Shown here piece by piece: positions 46,050 to 57,846 of a stretch of DNA of 64,000 nt. The first letter of the stretch is position 1, and each line of letters begins with the position of its first letter. The notes under the pieces were generated by a model, which worked only from the letters and a program-made list of their open reading frames with translations, did not search any database and was not told the DNA's origin. The DNA is from Ipomoea triloba (lineage: Eukaryota > Streptophyta > Magnoliopsida > Solanales > Convolvulaceae), in the NCBI RefSeq assembly GCF_003576645.1, contig NC_044930.1:11933754-11997753 (forward strand). Direction: 5' to 3'. The position numbers and the translations under genes were made by a program.

Positions 46050-47195
46050 TGATGAGCACAAATGATGAGTGTAAAAAGAGTGTAATGTCGTTCCGCTGAG
46101 GATTGGTGTTATGGCACGTAACTGTGTGAATTACCAGGCACTAGAGTATATGAATTTATAGAATCCAAGTAACAAAGACTGAATGGTGTAGAAGAAAACA
46201 ATTAATTAATGTGTAAACTGTATGATAAAAGTATGGGCCAGATTAGGGGGATTGTAACCTTGATGTTCTAACAAACTCAGGATTAGGGAAAGAATAATTA
46301 ACCAAGGATTTATGGGCAATGCACAAAAGAATTCTACTCAGCTACTTTCGTAAGCAATAAGAGAAGTAGGCTAAGATTGCTCTACTGTCGTGATGCATCA
46401 ATCATAACCTTAAGCACCTAAGCATTGTAAGCCCCCAAAATTACCTCTACTTTCATAGCAGGAAAATTAGGTTGAAATTGGTAAGGCTCGAGGTCTCCAT
46501 CCAACTGTCGTTGTAATGAATCCCTCTCCTAGACTAGTAATTAATTGTGGCCATCAATCAATAACAAGTAGAAAGAAATCCCCAAATCAACATAAACCCT
46601 AGGTAAAAAATTCAATCCATTTATGCAATTAATTACCAATTGAACATCAAGATTAACAATGGATCCCTAATCCAAACCCATAAACGAACTACTCCCGCAT
46701 GATGGGAGTAAACAAAACAAAGCAATAATTAATAACCAAAAACATTGCAAGAAAGTAATAAAGGAATAAGAGAACTTAACTGATAAAGAGCAAATCAAAT
46801 CTTCAATCTTTGATTCCAATCTTGAAATTAACTAATCTAATGTGAAACTGATCTAAACTATGCTAGGGAAATATAAACTAAAAGCTAGGGTTCAGAACTT
46901 CTTAGGGAACATCCTTCAATTGTAGAGAATAGGTCAAATATATAGGAGGTAGATGGGCCTTGGCCCATTAGGCATCTTCCAATTCTTTTCCAACTTGTAT
47001 TCTTCCTTGTAATTCCCTTTTCTTCCAGAACTTGTCCAGAATGTTCCAATATTCTTCCTTTGTTGTTCCTTGTAGATAATTCAACACTTGGACAATATAA
47101 CACACAAACAATTCCCAATTTCACTAGGATACAGAAAATAACCTTCAAAACAACTAGAATAAGGGGTGAATAATTGTACAAAATAACAGATATCA
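46050..47195 (-). repeat. 5' LTR of the gag-pro element
   Basis: Partner of 38937-40084. TSD AATCT at 47196-47200. Confidence 0.93.
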
Positions 47196-47599
47196 AATCT
47201 CAAGTGAACTATTTGTGAGTAAATGAAATATTCATCAAAGTGTGTAAGCCTTGACCGAGATGATCAACTTACTATAATAGAAGACTAATTATGAAGATGA
47301 GTATTGAGTTGTTGATGGAAAGAATCACAAAGTAGTACCCTTATTAGTCATTCTTGTGATATGTGTACTTGTGAGGTTGAGTTTCAGCTCTTAATGAATT
47401 CATAACCTTATGGAATGGGTGGTCTTACTAAGACGGACTTAATGGATTCACCGCTTAACATTCTAGAGGGTGAGCATAAATTGCTCTTAATGATTTCATA
47501 CCCAATTGGGTAGTCGATCTATATTGAGATAAACTTATCTAAATCACCTACTTGAGTGAAAAGGGTTAATCGCCTTTTATGAAAGATAATGGACTATTT

Positions 47600-49830
47600 T
47601 TCTAGAGCACTCATGAGCATCTAGAGGATCAGTTGTGCTAAAATATATGAGAAGCATTCTAACACTCTCTATGATTATATATGGTGTACACTTAAGAAAG
47701 AATTAAAGGATGTATCCCAAGAAGAGTATGCTAAAGTCATAGAAAGCATGATGTTCTTAATGAACTCCACTAGACCAGATACTGCCTTTTTAGTACACAA
47801 ACTGAGTCGCTATACACATAACCCAAGTGAGTCACACTAGAAAGCATTGAAACAAGTGCTTCGGTGCCTCAGAGGCACCATAGATTGAGGTCTTGACTAT
47901 GCAGGATTGCAGCAGCCATGGAAGGGTATGTGATGCAAATTGGGTCAATGATGTTAATTGATAAGCACCCAAGATAACTAGGAATTAGGGTCTAAATTGG
48001 GGTTAATTAATATTGATTAGCATCCTTTTGTGAATAACTTACGGCATTTTATGCTCTAATGCGTAGGTCACGTGCAAAGCTATTTCTTTGGTGTTTTAGA
48101 ATGTTTTTACAGGCCCCGGGAGCTATTGAGCGAAGCATAAGGGCATAACGAGCAATTAGAGTGAAGAAGAAGTCCCGGGACGGACCGAAATACCACCCGA
48201 CGCGTGGAACCGACGTGGACTGTTTCCAGTACTGATCCACGCCTGGACCCCACGCGTGGAACCAGCGTGGATCGTTTTCAGTGCTGATCCACACTGGGGC
48301 TCCACGCGTGGACAAGTGTGCGGGAAGAAAAATTAAAAGGGCGATTTTGGGAGAGCTATTTAAAGGATCTAGTTAGAAATTGCCAGGAGGTTGGATCATT
48401 TTTCAGATTTTATATTTCTTAGATTAGCATTCTTAGTAGAGAGCATTTTTAGAGAGAGAAAAAGCAATTTCTAGATCTAGATTCCAATTGTTGAAGGATT
48501 GAAGACCAAGGATGATTTGAAGATTGTAATTCATGTCTACTAGGTGAATTCTACTCTTAATCTAGCTTTAATTTCATTTCCAATTGCAATGTACATTTCT
48601 CTATTTTGAAATAGGTTTTTGTGATTATTGAATTCATGAATATGAGTAGCTAATTTCCTTTGGGGATTGAATTGTGTGATGTCATGCTTGCCTAGTGTGG
48701 ATCCTAGATTCTAATTTTGGAAATTGATTCATTATATTTTGGTAATCTATTCTTGCTCTTTGATTGTTGATTTGGTTTGATTCTAAGTTGATTTGGCCAA
48801 TCTCTTGGAAGATTGAGGCCTTGATCTAATCATGACTAGTGGTTAGTGTTAAGGAAAAGCTTTTGCAATCATAGAATCTTATAGAAATCTAAAAGTAGAT
48901 TGGTAGGAAGGTGTGAAATCTAAGTGTTTGATAAAATGCCTCTAAAGCTTTTGGTTACCTAACAAGTATTCCTAAGCTAGAGAGCCTTAGTATGTACACT
49001 ATTTGTGGAAAAACATTGTAAGATCACACCCTTGAATAGCCCAACATAGTTGAATCAATCTTCCCTTGCTTAAGTCACACCATGAGGCATCATAACTAGC
49101 ACAATTCATTCCCTCGTTTATTACCATTGTTATCTTTCTATTGTTTACTTCAATTGTTTCAAATTTCCACCAACAAATGTTTACTCTATGCACCTTGACA
49201 ACCTCGTATATTCCATTATGTATTCACTTGATTAAAAGCTAAGCAATTTTCCGCATTACCTCCTTCGAGACCGATACTCGAAGAGTCTTGACTCTTCGTT
49301 TGATTCTTTTAAAGAACATCCATACCATCATATCCTACTCACCACGAGAAAAAATACTATCACCATTAATGATGTCAAAACTACCAGTGGATATGTGTTC
49401 ATAATGTGCACTGCATCTACTTTGTGAAGGTCCACCAAAACAATCTTGCATAGCTAGATCAACTATGGAAGTAGAATTCATAACACTTGATCTAGCAAGT
49501 CAAGAAGTTGAGTGCTTAAGAAATATGTTGATAGACGTGCAGTTGTGGGGGTGTCCAACAACTTTAGTACATATACATTGTCATTCACAAACTGTCGTTT
49601 GCATTGCAAAGAATAGTGTCTACAATGTAAAGAGAAGACACATGCATAAGAGTTAGAGATGAGTCTGTATGGTAGATGATTGCTAATGGAGTAATCACAA
49701 TGGAATATGTGAAATTTCAGAGGAATATTGCAGATCCTCTCACAAAAGGTCTAAATCGGAAAACCATCCTTGAAATATCAAGAGAGATGGGATTAAGACC
49801 AGCGAGGTGAGGAATTCATGATGGATACCA
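47600..49830 (+). pseudogene. Ty1/copia polyprotein 3' end (RT tail and RNase H), split by a solo LTR
   Basis: Plus-strand fragments of a copia pol gene. The first part (about 47690-47953) reads EEYAKVIESMMFLMNSTRPD, then LSRYTHNPS, LRCLRGTI and DANWVND, the end of the reverse transcriptase and the start of RNase H. After the inserted LTR it resumes at 49371 with VKTTSGYVF-like sequence, STMEVEFITLDLASQEVECL and KTILEISREMGLRP near 49790, preceded by NIADPLTKGL. Several stops and frameshifts are present. Upstream parts of the polyprotein (gag, integrase) are not seen; 47200-47600 has only diffuse similarity. Confidence 0.85.
47959..49365. mobile_element. Solo LTR, 1407 bp, inside the copia RNase H
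   Basis: Begins TGATAAGC and ends ATCACCA, with a perfect 5-bp duplication TTAAT (47954-47958 and 49366-49370). Removing the LTR and one TTAAT joins the RNase H reading frame (VNDVNDVKTTSG). It contains several CACGCGTGGA words near 48200-48310. The length and the TTCGAGACCGATACTCGAAG words near its end suggest a Ty3-type LTR. Confidence 0.88.
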
Positions 49831-50150
49831 CTATTGTGGTTAAGCAAAGTCATGGAGAGACTTACACCAAATTTGTGAAAATAAATGACCATTATTTACT
49901 TTGTAACCTTTAATGGGTGGTCTATATTGAGATAGACTTGATAGAGTTAAAGTATATGTTGAGATAGACTTGATATAGTTGAAGTTTATGAGTTCAAAAT
50001 TTATCTAACCAATGAGTACAAGATATATATCACTCTTGGGAAGAAAACTACTCGAAGTTACTACATGTTAGTTCAAGATATCAATCACTAACATTAAGAT
50101 CAACTTTGCGTATTGCTCATACATTGTTCATTTGAGCCTTCTCTTAGAAT

Positions 50151-50800
50151 GTGTGGGGGTTGTTGGAAAAACATTCAAAACGAAGTGGTCTTATTTTTTA
50201 GGATAAAGTTTCTCTCCTTGTCCACTTGTTAAGTTCTGTACGTGTGGGTGCGCATTTTCTTCCCCTAAAATTGCGTTTGGTTTTGGCCTTCATGGAAGTG
50301 GAAGTTGAGCTTGAACATTATAAATAGTTTTTCGCCCATTGTCCAAAACACACAACAAAACATTTTATTCCTCTCTTCGTCTAGTTCTTGTCCAAGCAAT
50401 ATATAGTCAGGTTCAACTACGCTTAAGCTGGTGCAAGCTCAATGTAATTCGATCTTTTTGTATTGCACGTCAAAAGCATGCTAGGAATCTTGACTACACT
50501 ATCACCGGACAAATAACGCTTTTAACTGTTGGAAAATATAAGCAACGTCAACGAAGGCGGACAACCTTTCTGGAAGAGAGAACAAGTGAGAGTGAAAAAA
50601 AAATAAAATCTGGCCAGTGTTATATAACACGACACATACTTCTTTTCACTCTCACGTGTATTAGAGTATAAACTAATTGTAAGTTGTATTCAATACTGAA
50701 AGTTAACCCACTATAAATAGTGTACAAAGGAGAAGGAATAGTGAGAAGTTACAACTAAACTAGTCTTCAGGAATGGAAATAGAGCTAACAAACTACCAAG
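50151..50800 (+). mobile_element. Start of the copia 3' LTR
   Basis: The polypurine tract GTGTGGGGGT is followed at 50161 by TGTTGGAAAAACATTC, with a TATAAATAG box near 50319. The 3' end is uncertain; the limit at 50800 is a guess. Confidence 0.6.
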
Positions 50801-52302
50801 GAAAATATTAGCCACATATAGGCTTAACAACGTGTTCCAATGGGGATCTATCACAAAGAGTGGCTCAATTATAATGTATGGCGATGGAGCTTGGGAACCT
50901 AGCCTGCGGAGAAAATCATGTGTAAAATCTCAATAAGCTACTGGAAAACTCAGTATTCTGGTGGAGCAGTCATATCTACATGTATATGCATACGTAGCAG
51001 GAGTGAGCTTATAGGATTATGAACCATGTGATTTGTGAAGCTGGTCACTGCGGAATGTTCAGTCGGCCATTAGAAGGATTACGAGAGCTAAAGCGCAAGC
51101 TCAGGATCGGAGCATTACAGGTTACTCTAAAAACACTACTTATTCTTTTCTTTTATGTGAATATTGGTAGACATGTATGCTCTAGGAGACAATGTTTATT
51201 GTTTTGGGCATTTATCTCTAATTAAATAAATATAATAAATAAATATTTTATTTATTTTATTTTAGCTTAATTAATATTTGATTATTCCGTACAATCTTCT
51301 TAATTTTTCATTCTTAATTAAAGAATTAAGAATATGAGTGATGAAAAATTAATAAATGAAATATTGTAAAAATGTTCCTAGTTTGGATTTCTAATTGGGC
51401 ATTAGAATTCCGATAAGACTAGCACATTGTCTTTCTTATGGTGAGTTTCATGCCATTCTGTATGAGATACAGAGAGTAGACATGTGGATAATTGTTAGAG
51501 AACAAGTCATTGAACAATGACTAACTACAATGCACCGCATGGTGTTTACCTACGTGTCATCGGGACTATAAGTGTACTTGGTGGTCTAGTTCAATATTGT
51601 ACGGAAACATGTGCGTGTTCAATAGAGGATCCACCGCCTTGAGATAACAAGGATGTTCCAGTATATTCAATAATCATACAACGAGAATCTCTGGCAAGAG
51701 TATAATGAAGTTGGACTTTAGGTTAATAATATTGAATAGATATATTGACCAGCTTTATGGGTTTGACCAAGTTTGACCATGACCTTTACCTAGTTCGGAA
51801 CAAGTGTTGTGTGGAAAGAATGTTGCATGATATTTGTAACGTAAAGGTTCATTATAATATATTAAAATATATTCATTGTTAACTAGGTAGTCATGACATA
51901 CTGCTAGGTGTTACTCAGTATATTTTTATTAAGTTTTTCTGTAATAGGCTAGATTTAAAAAAAAAAAATTACACTAATTTTGCAATAAAAATGCTAGAAA
52001 TTGGTATCACATTGTTATATGAACTTGCAGGAAATAATGACATAAATCCAAATTTAACATGAAAAAAATTAAAAAAAGAAGCAATATTAAACATTCTAAT
52101 GATTTAGAACTTAGCTTTGTAAATTAAAGAAATCACAACATTCACTTCTCTTTAGCAAAAACATTCAAATTGATTTTTGGTGAAAATGGCCAATTTTTAT
52201 GTATGATTAAAAATGTCATATAGAAAGAAGCATTATGAATTTATTTATTTTATTCATCATTTTTTTATATTAGACTATAAATTATATATATAATATCGTC
52301 GG
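50801..52302. other. Unassigned repeat-like sequence
   Basis: No gene. A 45-bp block (GGTTACTCTAAAAACACTAC and on) at 51120 recurs with five or so changes at 52621, bracketing about 1.45 kb that holds the Helitron end. Confidence 0.5.
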
Positions 52303-52330
52303 CCGTGCATCGCACGGGTACAAATACTAG
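52303..52330 (+). mobile_element. Helitron 3' terminus, plus orientation
   Basis: Hairpin CCGTGCATCGCACGG, then 12 bases and CTAG followed by T, as at 36622 in the other orientation. The 5' end was not located. Confidence 0.65.
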
Positions 52331-52667
52331 TGACTATTATATATAATATTATTTTAAATTAAATACTTTAATCTAAAATATTATAATCATGGAAACTTAC
52401 CTAAATAGCATTCAATAATCACTATTTAAGGAGAAAAATAAATATTTCAATTAAGATTATAATAATATAATTATTACTACCATAAAAATCATATTTTGAA
52501 TGGTAACAATAATATATTATCATATAATCTTCTAAAAATATTAATTTCTCAAATATAGAAAATAATCATTTTTTTGAGAAGATATAGAAAATAATCATTA
52601 TGATAATAATAATTAATACGGGTTACTATGAAAACACTACTTATTCTTTTCTTCTATGTGAATACTG

Positions 52668-53178
52668 CGCATATAGGCTGGCGTATGTAGGTACGCATAC
52701 GTTGCCCTAAGGAAATCAAACTAGTGATGCAGATTATGGCGCTCTCATCATTACAGAAGAGAAAGTGCACTTTGCAAAAACCATCCAAGGACATTCATTA
52801 GAGTAAGAAACGCTAATGAAAGGAGTAATTTTTTTTTATTGATTTAAATTGTTTCTCTAAGGACAAGCATATTTAAATCCCATCTTTTGTACACTCATGC
52901 CCCTAAACATGGAAAAACATATTTTAAGATTAAAATGCAGGAGCTAGAATATGATGAATCACAGTATACTGATATAGAAGATGACTTGGGTAGAATCATA
53001 CCAAGTTAACTGCACTATAATTAGAAGAATGATTTGTTGAGATTGGTATGCTAATTGCATAACTAAAAAAAGAAAAAGAATTTCCAAACTGGGGGCGGCT
53101 AGTGCTCTAATATTGGAGATGTAGAGTTGAGAGGAACTGCGGGCTTGGTGATATACATGTCATGTTATAGACATGACA
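52668..53178. other. Spacer, no gene recognised
   Basis: No convincing ORF, repeat or RNA gene. Confidence 0.5.
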
Positions 53179-53187
53179 TTTTTATTT

Positions 53188-54136
53188 GAGTCATTTCCAT
53201 TTGTGGTCCTACTATTATTGGAGCATTGTCAATTTTAGTCCACTTCATTAATTTTTGCCACATTACGGCCAGTCTTATTTAGTTCTTGCCACTTTTAGTC
53301 CACCGTTAAAATTTTCGTCAAATAACCGTCTAAAATAGGGATATTTTGGTCTTTTCATGATTTGATCATCTCCTTTACCCTTTGCAATGGTCTTCCTTAC
53401 ACATTTTCATCCAATAAAGAGGTCCGACGAAAGACATGGCTTTGTAATGTGACTTACATGGCTTCCGTCGAACCTCTTCATTGGATGAAAATGTGTAAGG
53501 AAAACCATTGCAAATGGTCAAGGAGATGACCAAAGCATGAAAAGACTAAAAATACCCTTATTTAGGACGACCATTTGACGAAAATTTTTACGGTGGACTA
53601 AAAGTGGCAAGAACTAAATAAGACTGGCCGTAATGTGGCAAAAATTAATGAAGTGGACTAANTTAGTCCACTTCATTAATTTTTGCCACATTACGGCCAG
53701 TCTTATTTAGTTCTTGCCACTTTTAGTCCACCGTAAAAATTTTCGTCAAATGGTCGTCCTAAATAAGGGTATTTTTAGTCTTTTCATGCTTTGGTCATCT
53801 CCTTGACCATTTGCAATGGTTTTCCTTACACATTTTCATCCAATGAAGAGGTTCGACGGAAGCCATGTAAGTCACATTACAAAGCCATGTCTTTCGTCGG
53901 ACCTCTTTATTGGATGAAAATGTGTAAGGAAGACCATTGCAAAGGGTAAAGGAGATGATCAAATCATGAAAAGACCAAAATATCCCTATTTTAGACGGTT
54001 ATTTGACGAAAATTTTAACGGTGGACTAAAAGTGGCAAGAACTAAATAAGACTGGCCGTAATGTGGCAAAAATTAATGAAGTGGACTAACATTGGCAATG
54101 CCCCAACAATAATAGGACCAAAAATGGAAATGACTC
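53188..54136. mobile_element. Fold-back (MULE-like) element with N at its centre
   Basis: Termini GAGTCATTTCCATTT and the mirrored GGAAATGACTC are flanked by a perfect 9-bp duplication TTTTTATTT (53179-53187 and 54137-54145). Each half (53239-53661 and 53663-54090) is itself a complete hairpin, and the halves are mirror images about N at 53662. No ORF. Confidence 0.87.
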
Positions 54137-54317
54137 TTTTTATTTGTCATGACAAAAACAAATTAGCGCATGCATGTTGTAGTTGAGAAAGTATGACCCT
54201 TGGGTAATATGTTTGAATTGATGTATTTAATTAATAATCATTTATATATTTTATATATTAAAAAAAAAAAGAAGAGAAAGAACAAGTCCTACTTTTGGTA
54301 ATGTATTTAGGGTTTTT

Positions 54318-54321
<4 letters not shown>

Positions 54322-54372
<51 letters not shown>

Positions 54373-54373
54373 G
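54322..54373. repeat. (TTA)n microsatellite, left part
   Basis: TTA run interrupted by a fold-back element; it resumes at 54745. Confidence 0.93.
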
Positions 54374-54742
54374 GAAAAAAATGCCAAATAAGCTACTGAA
54401 CTTGTCGCTTTTGTGCAATTTGGCCATTGAACTTAAAAAGTGTGCAATTCAACCATCAAATTAAACAAGCAAAATTTGTGCAATTGGACCATTTTTACAA
54501 AATTTTTTAATTCAGTTTGAGTTAAAAACATTTCAATATTGACTCCCAACTAGTATGGTAGAAGAAAATGTCACTCTTAATACATATATGTTAGTAATAT
54601 AATTGAATTTTACCAGAAAATTTTTGTAAAAATGGTCCAATTGCACAAATTTTGCTTGTTAGATGGTTGAATTGCACACTTTTAAAGTTCAATGGCCCAA
54701 TTGCACAAAAGCGATAAGTTCATTTGCCTATTTGACACTTTT

Positions 54743-54744
<2 letters not shown>
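54374..54744. mobile_element. Small fold-back element inserted in a TTA repeat
   Basis: Arms share CGCTTTTGTGCAATT and TGTGCAATTGGACCATTTTT in inverted orientation, with ends GAAAAA and TTTTTC. Both flanks are ATT repeats, so a 9-bp duplication cannot be distinguished from the microsatellite. Confidence 0.75.

Positions 54745-54792
<48 letters not shown>
54745..54792. repeat. (ATT)n microsatellite, right part
   Basis: Continuation of the array at 54322-54373. Confidence 0.93.
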
Positions 54793-54879
54793 GTCCAAAA
54801 CATCAATATACAGCTGTAAGGTTTGAAAGATACTCAATCTGGATAAAGAATCTGATCATTGCTATTTAAGGGAGTAACA

Positions 54880-55370
54880 GATGGAGAATTTGGAGTATTG
54901 GAGGTATAATTTGAGAACTGAAACGTTCTCAAAAATTTTGGAGAGGAATATTGGATGGCTAATTGGAATATCAAATGGTTAATTTGAGAACTTGAAACGT
55001 TCTCAAAAATTTGGCAGAGAGAAATATTGAATGGCTAATTGGAGTATCGGTTGGTTAATTTGAGAACTCAAAACGTTCTCAAAAAATTTTGGCGAAGAGA
55101 AGTACTTGATTGATAATTCAGAGTATTGGAGGGATAATTTGAGAACTGAAACGTTCTCAAAAATTTTGTTAGAGAGGAGTATTGGATGGCTAATTGGAGT
55201 ATCAGATGGTTACTTTGAGAATTCAAAACGTTCTCAAAAATTTTAGCGGAGAGGAGTACGGGATGGTTAATCGGAGTATTGGATGGTTAATCAGAGTACT
55301 AGATGGATAATCGGAGTATGGGGTGGATAATCATAGTATTGGATGGTTAATCGAAGTATGGAGTGTTGAC
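54880..55370. repeat. Minisatellite with palindromic GAGAAC...GTTCTC core
   Basis: Five units of about 70-82 bp, each with GAGAACTGAAACGTTCTC or a close variant (near 54915, 54983, 55062, 55141, 55219). They are followed by shorter units of about 20-24 bp on GGATGGTTAATCGGAGTA up to 55370. No ORF. Confidence 0.88.
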
Positions 55371-56200
55371 TGAATTTTACTAGTTTTCTTTGAATCCTTA
55401 CAGGTTAGGGCGTATGAAACAAGATACTATTTTTTACTAGTTTTACTATTTTTACTAGGAGTTGTCAACTAATTTAGGATAGACATGATAACTAGTCCGG
55501 ACTATACCCACTTAGAGGGGTTCATCTCACTAAGATGCTTTTCACTTAATTGGTGTTTTAAATTTTGCAGGATGTTGAAATGTGGTGGTCGGCTAACATG
55601 CTAGATGGATGATAAAATGCTCAAATGGTCGGCTTTCGGTCTCAAGAATTGAATATTGCGCTTATGGTTGTACTCTTTTTCCCTTAGCAAAGTTATTTCC
55701 CACTTGATTTTTCTTAATCCAAGGTTTTAACTAGGCAACTGGCATAATCTATACCCCCTATGCTCAGCTCAAACTTAGGGGGCTCATTGGGGACCGTTCA
55801 GTTTAACGATTGCGTCCAAAAGGACCACCACCTGAACGGTCACACCTATTCAATGATACGTTGGATGAGGAGTAAACAAGACTTAACTTTTAGAGAATAT
55901 TTTTGAGATACTTTCCTGAGACATCGACTTCGCGAAATCTCAAGAAAGTGGAGGACGGGATGATATCGGAGGCTATGCCTGAGCCACATGGACCAGCCTA
56001 AGAAAATAACTGGATCAAGGAAGCCCAAGAAAGATACACCGTATGGAGAAACTTAGAAGGTTAATAAGGATTGAACTTATTATTCATAATATAATAAGGA
56101 TTTGGCTCATTATTCCTAACTTAGTAGGACTAGGTTTTATTATTCTTAATGTAACAATAACTCCTCCTAATATGATGCAGTCTAGGATTTCATTTATTCT
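55371..56200. other. Probable degenerate LTR sequence
   Basis: CCAAGGTTTTAACTAGGCAACT near 55720 resembles the R/U5 region of plant Ty3 elements. Boundaries and internal domains are not visible. Confidence 0.4.
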
Positions 56201-56499
56201 TTGTAGGGCTCCTAGTCCATATATATATATATATATGCCCTTATTCACATGATGACACTAATATATAGTGGACTATTAAGACTCATCATAACCATCCATA
56301 TAATTATATTGAATGATTGAGATTAATTAGGATTAAAGAATATACTCACGCTAGTTTTGAAGATGAAGGGCAAATAAGGCATTTGGTATAAAGTGTAAGT
56401 AAGGTATGAAAATAATTAAGAAAGAAGGATGTGTATAGCGTTATTAAATATGGTAGGATCACATAGCAATGCTATTAACAACCATAGAGACGGCATTTT

Positions 56500-56885
56500 T
56501 GAGTTCTGCTTTGGAAGGCAAAATTCTTTATCACAGAGCAATGCTATTGACAACCAAGGAGACGACATTTTTGAGTTCTGCTTTGGAAGGCAAAATTCCT
56601 TTAAAATGGAGTCCATTAATTTTTTTTTTTTTTTTTGCAATATTATCAAACTTTTTATTAATGTATGCACACACATCTGCTCATCAAGTTTTGTTAGAAA
56701 ATCATTTATTTTTCACGGTAGGCACACAACTCATACATTAGGCAAAATTCCTTTAAAATGGAGTCCATTAATTTTTATTTTTTTTTGCAATATTATTATT
56801 AATGTATGCACACACATCTGCTCATCAAGTTTTGTTAGAAAATCATTTATTTTTCACGGTAGGCACACAACTCATACATTATAGC
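56500..56885 (+). repeat. Two imperfect tandem duplications
   Basis: The block GGCATTTTTGAGTTCTGC is present at about 56490 and 56565. A 150-bp block from AAAATTCCTTTAAAATGGAG to CAACTCATACATTA is present at about 56590 and 56743, the second with a shorter T-tract. Confidence 0.85.
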
Positions 56886-57015
56886 CACACAATATTCAGT
56901 CCATATGCACACACCCGTGTCCATAACTTAAAATTACTCCGGCAATTAATGAATATTTATTTCTACGTAATATTTTCTTTTCCAATTTTCATATCAAATA
57001 TTACCAGTAATAGGA
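56790..57015 (+). repeat. Left arm of a large inverted repeat
   Basis: TTGTTAGAAAATCATTTATT through ACTCCGGCAATTAATG and CATATCAAATATTA reappears in inverted orientation at 58690-58882. The arms bracket about 1.7 kb with a LINE-type RNase H relic. Confidence 0.8.
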
Positions 57016-57149
57016 GAAGAACACACTGCAATGGATGAAGATGGGCAAATGATGTTCGAAGAAAACATAGAGCCGGCAACAAACTACGGTAAGTTATGGA
57101 ACTTCAACCCTTAATATATGTTTTTTATATGAAAAACTTTTCCATCAGA

Positions 57150-57710
57150 ACGGTTTATGTTTACGGTTTGAGCTCGTACGTTATTTATTGTGTGTCTGGA
57201 ATTGAAAAGGTGTGTGCCTATCGTGAAGTATGATATAATTAGACATTGAGCAGTGTAATAATTTAAAAGGGTTAGATAATAAAATGTTACGATGATAATA
57301 TACCAAAGTGTGTTTGGAAAAAATGCTTTAAAAGGGTTAGATAATAAAATGTTACGATGATAATATACCAAAGTGTGTTTGGAAAAAATGCTTAATTGTT
57401 TGTTATTTGTTTGTAATGGCAAGTGGGAGGAAAACAATGTTGGAGGGTAAAACATATGCATTGATAAAATGAATAGTGGTGATGCCATCACTATATATTT
57501 ATGTTTACGGTTTTGAGCCCCGAAGTTATACATTGTGTGCCTATAATTGACAAGGTGTGTGCCTATCGTGAATTATGATATACATAGACAATGAGCAGTG
57601 TAACGATTGAAAAGGGTTAGAGTATAATACTTTACGATGATAATATACCAAAGTGTGTTTGAAAAAAATACTTTAGGTGTTTGTTGTTATTTGTTTGTAA
57701 TGGAAAGAAT
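57150..57710. repeat. Direct repeats including a perfect 65-bp duplication
   Basis: A block with TGTGTGCCTATCGTGAA and GATAATATACCAAAGTGTG occurs near 57190-57390 and 57530-57680. Within the first, 65 bp from TTAAAAGGGTTAGATAATAA is exactly duplicated (57263, 57328). Confidence 0.8.
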
Positions 57711-57846
57711 TAATATCAGTTTTGAGAATAAGGGAAAAACAATTAATAAAGAGGCATATTGATTAATAGCATAACATGAACCAACATCGAACTGGAGACC
57801 ATTTTTTCTTTTTGGTGAGAGGGAGGGACCCAAGGTCCCGAGTCGG

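Larger units (their letters stand above)
38937..47195 (-). mobile_element. LTR retrotransposon with gag and protease only (Athila/Ty3-like)
   Basis: Two LTRs of about 1147 bp (38937-40084 and 46050-47195) begin TGATGAGC and end AGATATCA, with a perfect 5-bp duplication AATCT on both sides. Transcription is on the minus strand. The primer site next to the right LTR reads TGGCGCCGTTGCGGGGGA, matching the 3' end of tRNA-Asp as used by Athila-type elements. The purine tract GTGTGGGGGAGT adjoins the left LTR. Only gag and an aspartic protease are recognised in the 5.9-kb interior; reverse transcriptase and integrase are absent. I count roughly 15-20 differences between the LTRs by eye, so the insertion is fairly young. 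Confidence 0.93.
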
